A program made the position numbers and the translations under genes. Under the pieces are notes generated by a model. That model ran no database searches. It saw only the letters and a program-made list of their open reading frames with translations, and was not told where the DNA came from. DNA of 14,529 bases from Bremia lactucae (taxonomy: Eukaryota > Oomycota > Peronosporomycetes > Peronosporales > Peronosporaceae), in contig NC_090619.1 in the NCBI RefSeq assembly GCF_004359215.1, positions 3,336,216 to 3,350,744 on the forward strand. The letters are read 5' to 3'. Of the stretch, positions 8,849 through 14,529 are shown one piece after another. Position 1 is the first letter of the stretch, and the number at the start of each line of letters is the position of its first letter.

Positions 8849-8888
8849 GTCAAAACACCTTAAAGTATAAGAATTAAGTGGTTTTAAT

Positions 8889-8902
8889 CACGTGACAATG
8901 AG
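8889..8902 (-). promoter_or_regulatory. Possible TAF11 core promoter: initiator-like CTCATTGTC with CACGTG
   Basis: On the minus strand, 41-54 bases upstream of the TAF11 ATG, CTCATTGTC resembles the oomycete initiator (TCAYTYY) with one mismatch and runs into a palindromic CACGTG (E-box). Position is right for a short oomycete 5' UTR. Binding is inferred. Confidence 0.3.
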
Positions 8903-9050
8903 TTTGTAGTGTTTTGTCGAAAATGCGATTCCGTTTTATATTTGTGTCGTCTTTATTACACATATATTGCCTTGTGTCCTCCATAAGAAGTTTTTTTCCT
9001 CTTTTAAAAACACAAGACCCTTAATTGGGTCAGCTGCTACAACTCAATCA

Positions 9051-10272
9051 TTATTTCCTGTTTATTCTGTTCCCCTGCTCCTTCCGCTTGGCATATTCTT
9101 GAAATTCTTGCATTATCTGCTGGCGTTGCCCTTCAATCTCCATCATACGCGTCAAGGCCACATTCTCACATCGGTGCATCTCCGTCGCTTCGAATGCGAT
9201 TGCTTCAGCGGCAGCAACTATTGGCTCCATAGCAGCCGCATCTGATTTTGCGAGAATATGTCCGAGGTAATGTGCTAATTTATTTGTGAGCTTGTCGATG
9301 CCATGGGCCAATCCTGGGTCATGCACTAATATTGGGCTTTGCTTCGTGCCTGTGCTAGCGATGCGCGTGACCGCTTTTATTAAGATCGCTCAATGAATTT
9401 ATCGATTAATAGTCTTACCTTTGCCGCTTTTATACGACTGCGAATTTCGTCGACGATTTTCCCGCTTAATATTATTCAATATGATTGTAGATGGCTTCAT
9501 GAGGGCCTCGGACATCTTGCAGTTTTCTGAGGCAGCAGCCACAGCTAGCGTATCCAGTGCCTCGTGTCTAGATTGGGGCAATGCTAAAGCACCTATGCCT
9601 GCTGCTGAATCCGATGGAGACACAGATGTCGAGAGCCTCATCTTTTTGGCGGTTGAGGCCGAATAAACGTCGTGAAGCCGTTCCAAGTAATCCTGATGAG
9701 CCTTTTCGCTCGCTGCTAGCAGGCGATCAACTCTCGCGTTAAAGGCCGGCTTCGACTCTCTTGTCGATTTTCCGTCTGATAGCTTGGGATAGCTCAGAGG
9801 GAGCGGAGAAACATTATCTCCCTCCACCGAGCGAAAGACCGGTGTACGATCACATTCGCTACAGCTCCTTTCATATTCATTTTCGCTATCGGACTTCTTT
9901 GCACACAGCGCTGCTGAAGACTCGGCAAAGTCGCAGATTTTGTTGAGGTCGGCATCTTGCGATGCCGCCCCATCCATCTTGACAAGAGAATTAGCATCGT
10001 TTGTGCTAAATGAAAATGATGGAGCTTATCTGCTTACCTGAGCATTTTGCGAATGAGCGAGAATCTCGTGCTCACAAGGAAATGGCAGCTGCTGCAGTAA
10101 ATCTGCATATGAAGGATCCGACACATGTTATCGCTTTGTTGCTTCGAGCGGCGAAAATTCACTTAACAACAAATTGCGCAAATTCTGCTTGCAAGAGCTC
10201 ACCATTAGCATCGCCAGCTAGTCGGCTGCCAAAGTCCACTTTGCGCCTTTTCTCGGTACCCTTTCGCCACAT
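9051..10272 (-). CDS. Unrecognised protein, rebuilt as four exons
   Basis: I do not recognise the family. Proposed exons (minus): 10272-10203, 10102-10038, 9977-9419, 9325-9051, 322 residues, in frame throughout. Introns: 10202-10103 (GTGAGC...ATATGCAG, phase 1), 10037-9978 (CAG|GTAAGC, branch-like TGCTAAT, TCTCTTGTCAAG, phase 0), and 9418-9326 (AAAG|GTAAGA...AATATTAG, phase 1). The protein starts MWRKGTEKRRKVDFGSRL (basic, possible nuclear signal), has an acidic/Ser/Cys-rich stretch (AKKSDSENEYERSCSECD), Ala/Ser-rich middle, a basic KRENRRRNSQSYKSGK patch at the exon 3-4 junction, and a helical, coiled-coil-like tail (MEIEGQRQQIMQEFQEYAKR). Last two exons are solid; the first two rest on splice signals and open frame. 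An alternative first donor (GTTAAG, 76-bp intron) also fits. The mix suggests a nuclear or nucleic-acid-associated protein, but that is inference. Confidence 0.65.
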
Positions 10273-10768
10273 TTTCGTAAGTTTGACTAAGCTCTTTCGT
10301 GGTGGCTAATGCGACTTTCACGCTATGTGTGAGCCCGGACAAAGCGAGACGAAACGAAACACAACAAATAAAGCCAGGCGAAGCAGAACGAATTCTGGAT
10401 GCATTCGCTCGTCACCAAGCAGGAGCAGCTTAAAAATTAATACTTTGAGTACACGTTACCGCCAATGGCAACGCAACATTATATGAACAGGGGAATTTTA
10501 CAAGCATTGAATTGGCAATTTAGCGTTAAACTAATGTTATATACACTCGATCCAAAATCATGCATCTGAATTTATAGACGACTCTAATTGAGCAAACTTA
10601 GTGCCAAATCTTTTGTTTTTTTGTCACGCGTTTAAAACGTCGAACAGTAACGCTTTCCCTGTGTTGTCTCAACGTCCTTCAAACCGCGGCAAATTAAAAA
10701 TAGCTCTTACAGTATCGTTGTGCACAAAATACAATTTACCCCATCAAATTTATTTAATTTAAGGACTG
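10273..10768. other. Intergenic stretch, presumed promoter side of the four-exon gene
   Basis: No supported gene. The right half is AT-rich with stops in all frames. The left part holds the presumed promoter of the minus-strand four-exon gene, including a purine-rich run (GAGACGAAACGAAACACAAC) whose minus strand is pyrimidine-rich. Confidence 0.35.
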
Positions 10769-11247
10769 TGTAACGGTCCATAAGTATTATTTCCTATAAG
10801 AGGAATAATAAATATTATTTCCTATGAGAGGAAATAAATAAAGAAGTACAACATTATTATCTTATTAATATTAACTTAAATAGTTCCAATATTTCCAAAT
10901 TGGGTAGTATTGATGGAATAAGACATTAGCTCTACTGATTGGTTGATTTAAGTATATATCAACCCCACTACAAAATTGTTATAAGACACGATTGCGCGGT
11001 GCGCAAGGAGGCGCCATACTTATTTAGCTATTAATATAATTAGTTCAGTAGTAGATAAAAGACTGTTACATAGGAACTATATATATCAATACAATTTTAC
11101 TTTTTCCAATTTCTAATCCTTTGAATTACCTTTGGTAGGTTCGTCTGTACCCTCGTGTAAGTGAAGTTTCGAGGCACCTCACCTACACTGTAATCATTTA
11201 AAAATTAACTGGTACATATCAGTACTAGTAAAAGGTGCCCCGTTACA
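10769..11247 (+). mobile_element. 5' LTR (479 bp) of a plus-strand Ty3/Gypsy element
   Basis: The unit runs from TGTAACGGTCC to GTGCCCCGTTACA, TG...CA LTR ends of the same general design as the other LTRs here but otherwise different. It is followed after two bases by a PBS and then a gag frame, so it is the 5' LTR. Near its start are two near-identical hairpin-forming units (TTATTTCCTAT(A/G)AGAGGAA at about 10787-10845). The matching 3' LTR is not in the window. Confidence 0.75.
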
Positions 11248-11249
11248 CC

Positions 11250-11268
11250 TGGTAGCACTTCGTAGTCC
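11250..11268 (+). promoter_or_regulatory. Primer binding site (PBS) of the plus-strand Gypsy element
   Basis: TGGTAGCACTTCGTAGTCC starts two bases after the LTR end. Its first 11 bases equal the PBS of the left element, so both families probably prime from the same tRNA. Confidence 0.65.
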
Positions 11269-11298
11269 ATTCAACAACCTACGCACGTTCCATCCAAC

Positions 11299-12301
11299 AT
11301 GGACATGTTGGATGAAGAAGGAGAAAGATTTCCAGTCCCTCAAGAAGGTTATCACGCCACGCGTGAAGGGTTTACTCATTTCAGTGACCTTGAATGGAGA
11401 GCGATCGAACAAATGAATGAGCTCGGTCGTTGGCGCCATGCTGTACACTAGGGAGAGATGAATTGCATGCGGCCATAGCCGAGTTCATGCAACACGAAAC
11501 CGACGCGACTCGAGAGAAAGTAGCCTTGCTTCACCAGCAAGTCTCTCAACACGCGGAGGTGTTGAGAGAACAGGGTGCTCAACAATTGAAAATGTTTAGA
11601 CAGCAACAATTACATGCTGCTAGCGGGCCGACGCTTCCACGTCGACCCGAAAGCGTAAAGATAAAAATTTCTAACTCCCTTTTCAGATCGTTCGTCGAAT
11701 TAGACGACGCCAATAAAGCTTGCCGTATAAGTGATGATACGACGAAGTAGGATTTGGCATGCCCAACTTAGCCGGACAAGCCGAATCGTGGGCCTTGGAG
11801 CTCAAGCGTCACGACCCATTAGTCTTTGGGTCAAATGAGGTCTTTAAACCCCGGCTTACACAAACATTTGAGCCGCCACGTGTCGAATTCAGGGCTCAAG
11901 CTGAGCTCCTGAATTTGAAGCAGGGCAAGCGTGACATTTACGCTTATACCCAACATACACGATACCTGGTCAGTTGTAACATTAGTTATCCAATTGATGA
12001 ACAAACACGTGTAACTGTGTTTTTAATAGGTCTTGCAGGCGGACCTGTTAAGACCCACCTGTTCCGGCTCGAACAAGATTCGCTCGACCAGGCGATCCCT
12101 TTCGTGGAACAGGAGGACTTCAGCCTGAAACAGGCTTTCGTCCACTTGGGTGCATATCGTCCACCGAGGCGACAAGGAAACGGAGGTCCAGAACCCAAGG
12201 ATTTATCGTATGTAGAGAGCGAGAAACCCGTCTTTTCAAGTTAAAAACGGTAACAAAATTATAATCGTTGTCAAAAGACGGGCCACCACGCCTATGAGTG
12301 T
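11299..12301 (+). pseudogene. Broken gag gene of the Gypsy element
   Basis: ATG at 11299 opens MDMLDEEGERFPVPQEGYHA and stops at 11449. The sequence then continues in another frame (GRDELHAAIAEFMQHETDA) to a stop at 11748, and in a third frame from 11759 as a gag core: ESWALELKRHDP, QTFEPPRVEFRAQAELLNLK, DQAIPFVEQEDFSLKQAF. That is the Retrotrans_gag pattern, with wording close to oomycete Gypsy gags as I know them. After stops at 12242 and 12251, the same frame holds a CCHC zinc knuckle at 12260-12301 whose first Cys codon has become TAT (Tyr); the other three ligands (C, H, C) remain. At least two frameshifts and several stops make it a relic. Gag would form the nucleocapsid-like particle in an intact element. 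Confidence 0.85.
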
Positions 12302-12580
12302 AGTGCCCTACGGCCAGTGCCTAGAACACTGAGTGAATAGATCGACCCCCCGCTAGCAGTGGAGGATGCGGATCCGACGCTGTTGCGAAATCGCAACGGC
12401 GTGGCGGATCGTAAAAAAACGATCGGGGTGAGTAGGTGCGGAGCGCCCTACTGATCCAGCAACGTCAAAAGAATTCTTAGGCCCTCTGACGAAAGTTCTC
12501 CTCACACACAAACATTGTGTGTAACTGTCAAACGTGGTGAGGTTAACCTCATCACCTTGATAATTAAAATGACAAATTAG
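12302..12580 (+). other. Decayed gag-pol junction
   Basis: Sequence between the zinc knuckle and the protease remnant, with no clean frame. A perfect 7-bp inverted repeat GTTGCGA/TCGCAAC lies at 12382-12397; GTGTGTAACTGTC and similar words may be leftovers of coding sequence. Nothing further supported. Confidence 0.4.
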
Positions 12581-13753
12581 TTGTCAGTAGAATTATTAGT
12601 CGATTGCAGGCCGTCGAGCAATTTTATTCAACGCAAATCGCGAGAATATCGCAGACTCAAATTCGTTGAGCGCGATATACCTCTAACGAGGATGACAGTG
12701 CGCCGAGCCACAGGCGCATATGTAACAGTAAAGAAACGTGTAGCTGTTATCCAATACATGTTAAAGGGTAAATAGGACGATGATGATTTCATCGTACTTG
12801 ATTTGGACGACAAATTTGATGTCATCTTTCGATTGCCATGGCTAAGAAAGTACGAGCCATGTATAAATTGGCAACATCAAGCCGTGACGATGCATGTCTC
12901 TTGTTCATCAGATGGCCAACTGGTGAACGTCTTGGAGGGTCCACAAGCGTGCGGATGTCCTACGAGTGAGTGCGATGGCCTCACTTGTGGGTCGATCGTT
13001 TGCATGACTGCACAAGACCTCAGTGTGAATATTCAACGCACTGTTGAGTTAGATCCCGACCGCTGTGTACAAGCACAGGCAGCGTCGAAGATCCATTATA
13101 GTGACGTGGACATAGTTACTGACGGCTGTGCACAAGCACAGGCAGTGTCGAAGTTTAACCACTCGAACAAGTTGAGTGGTACGAAACAAGTCTGCTATCT
13201 TGAAAAGCAACGTATAAGAAAGCTTAAAACGCTCGTCTATAAGAGGCAGTGCGAAAGTCCTAGATCGAGTGGAGATCGATCATAGAGGATCTCGCTGTGG
13301 TAGCGCAACCACAGCTAGAGACAGTTGGGGAGGATGCCCCTCAAATAATTTCTGTGGGAGGTCCCCGGAAACCTGTGGTCAAAGGTTCTCAGGTATTTCT
13401 GATAATAAGTTTCAAATAGAAAACTGAGACAATAAATGTCTTAGTAAACAATGGATCAAGTGTAGCCGCTTATACACTTATTCTTTTAGCGCCTCCGGAT
13501 TAACTTCGGAGATAACTCAATTTCCAACGCTACAACCGAAACGGTTCTTGCGTTATCTGCGTAGTGGCAACTTCAAGCAGATCTGCGTACTATTTACATA
13601 TGAAAACTATGTGGCCGATATTCGGTCGGCATAGTATTTCCTGAGATCGAACGGGTTCTCAGCAGCTCATCGATGGAAGAAAGTGTCCTCGATGAGAAGA
13701 CTCGGATAAACTTTTTATGACCCAATCCTGGGAGTATTTGAAGACAAACCATC
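12581..13753 (+). pseudogene. Broken pol start: retroviral-type aspartic protease and linker, no RT
   Basis: A frame from 12581 reads ELLVDCRPSSNF, EYRRLKFVERDIPLTRMTVR and, after an in-frame TAG at 12773, FIVLDLDDKFDVIFRLPWLR and YEPCINWQHQAVTM. This is the retropepsin layout of Gypsy elements: D-S/T/C-G-A then a distal ILG-PWL-INW motif. The active-site triplet DCGA is replaced by DCRP and the distal ILG by IFR, so the protease would be dead even without the stop. A Cys/Gln/Ala-rich tail with a 63-bp tandem repeat follows to 13285. From 13286 to 13753 are frame-shifted scraps of the protease-RT linker (for example SAAHRW and DEKTRI-like words). The sequence stops at the LTR at 13754 before the reverse transcriptase. 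Confidence 0.8.
13058..13183 (+). repeat. Two tandem 63-bp (21-residue) units in the protease C-terminal tail
   Basis: Units at 13058-13120 and 13121-13183 align in frame: D(R/G)C(V/A)QAQA(A/V)SK begins each. The first ~33 bases are nearly identical (CAAGCACAGGCAG shared); the second halves have diverged. The period is a multiple of three, so the duplication arose while the frame was coding. Confidence 0.7.
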
Positions 13754-14306
13754 TGTAGGCGGGCACGTCGTAATGCGGCCACGCTCTACTTAAGCACACA
13801 CCCTAGCACAGCGACGAAGCGGTTAAACCTGCTTCTCTTGCGTGCAGTGAGGTAGTTGTGGTGGGCGCGCAAGCGACCTCACCCAACACACTAAGAACTC
13901 TGGTAAAGTGTCGTCACGGGAGCGGTAATCCGTCTCCTCGTGCGCACTTACCAAGTAGGTAGTAATTTTCAGACTGATTTATATTTAATAGAATTAAATA
14001 CAAATACCTATTTTTACCAATTAAAATGTTATCTCTATAGATATCATTTAATATGTATTGCGAGCGTATCTTTATAGATACCTCGCGTAACTGATGACGC
14101 TAGCCGTCATCATGGATGACGCTGGGCGTCATCCCTCCTAATGTGAATGCACCCATGTGCATCACATCCACAAGGGTTGGTCACAAATGTGCACCACACC
14201 CGAGTGTTGGGTCTAATTACTATTATTTAGTAATTGACCATCCCCTTAAGTACCAAATGTACTTAATGGGGACTGTGTAACATTAGGGCAACTCTAGCCC
14301 GTTACA
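13754..14306 (-). mobile_element. LTR copy 2 (553 bp), probable 3' LTR of a minus-strand element
   Basis: Same family, length and orientation as 218-770, including the hairpin chain at about 14024-14306. On the minus strand it is preceded by a purine-rich tract (14320-14307) and followed by GATGG and the truncated Gypsy relic, with no PBS on that side. That makes it a 3' LTR of an element extending right. CCATC flanks it on both sides (13749-13753 and 14307-14311), which would also fit a solo LTR with a 5-bp target duplication; the two readings are discussed in the findings. Confidence 0.8.
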
Positions 14307-14320
14307 CCATCCCCCTCTTT
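14307..14320 (-). promoter_or_regulatory. Polypurine tract (PPT) adjoining LTR copy 2
   Basis: The minus strand reads AAAGAGGGGGATGG directly before the LTR start TGTAACGGGC. An almost all-purine run at this place is the usual plus-strand primer of an LTR element. Confidence 0.55.
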
Positions 14321-14529
14321 AAGAACGAATTTACATTTTTAAATTCGACAGAGTAGAGAGAGGAACTGCGAGCAGCTTTACGCGCCGCTAGTTCACTCGA
14401 TCACTCTCGCGCACGTGTTTCTATACACGGCGCCCAAGATGCCACCTAAAAGGGGCCACGTTGGTGGGTCGTCTGCGAAGACGCCCACACAACCTCGCAC
14501 TAAGCGCACGCGCCGCGTTAATTCGCCGG
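14321..14529 (-). mobile_element. Probable 3' internal end of the right-hand element (partial)
   Basis: If the right LTR is a 3' LTR, this is the end of its pol region plus 3' UTR, in minus orientation. A minus-strand frame is open from the edge (14527) to a TGA at 14395-14393, 44 codons, with TRRVRLVRGCVGVFADDPPT and WPLLGGILGAVYR; I cannot match it to a domain. The plus strand has a competing ATG at 14439 in good context, MPPKRGHVGGSSAKT..., a basic, disordered-looking 30-residue start that runs off the edge. Only one is likely to be real, and the LTR polarity favours the minus strand. Confidence 0.35.

Noticed and set aside
8685..8870. Serine-rich plus-strand frame (SSSLSDSSSSSPSSSSS)
   Set aside because: It is the complement of the Glu/Asp-rich N-terminus of TAF11.
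10010..10309. 100-codon plus-strand frame with an ATG start
   Set aside because: It overlaps antisense exons of the minus-strand gene that have consensus splice sites; no domain or initiator supports it.
218..14306. The two 553-bp direct repeats as the ends of one 14-kb element carrying host genes
   Set aside because: A minus-strand element between them would need a PBS left of 13754 and a PPT right of 770; neither is there. The PBS and gag lie left of the left LTR and the PPT lies right of the right LTR, so the elements face outward.
1..14529. A bacterial-style defence or biosynthetic cluster
   Set aside because: Genes have introns, lie on both strands with separate promoters, and encode eukaryotic proteins with no shared pathway.

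Overview
This looks like a piece of an oomycete nuclear genome (Phytophthora or downy-mildew type). Three things point that way: Ty3/Gypsy retrotransposon remnants whose gag and protease wording is of the kind I know from oomycetes; short GT-AG introns of about 50-100 bp in otherwise compact genes; and a single-pass receptor with animal-like EGF repeats and a TKL kinase domain, a combination reported from oomycetes but not from fungi. Genus cannot be decided from the sequence alone.

Layout. Positions 1-770 are the 5' end of a minus-strand Gypsy-type element (gag start, primer binding site, 553-bp LTR) that runs off the left edge. Positions 771-942 hold a hairpin-rich end of a second, different LTR. 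A gene island follows from about 1.4 to 10.3 kb: a divergent HEAT/B56-like phosphatase regulatory protein (1469-3355, +); a five-exon EGF-repeat receptor kinase (4659-8177, +); a TAF11 homologue (8848-8249, -, two exons); and an unrecognised protein rebuilt here as four exons (10272-9051, -). The kinase and TAF11 genes are convergent, with only 71 bp between stop codons.

From 10769 a plus-strand Gypsy element begins (479-bp LTR, primer binding site, gag, zinc knuckle, aspartic protease), broken by stops and frameshifts. It ends abruptly at 13753, before any reverse transcriptase. There a second copy of the 553-bp LTR abuts it (13754-14306, minus orientation), followed on the right by a polypurine-tract-like sequence and the probable 3' end of another copy of the left-hand element.

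The host genes are not an operon and share no obvious pathway; each would have its own promoter. The points most worth a second look are the EGF receptor kinase with an unassigned N-terminal ectodomain, the four-exon gene that ORF calling fragments, and the runs of consecutive hairpins in the LTRs. I see no CRISPR array, rRNA or tRNA gene, or bacterial-style defence system.
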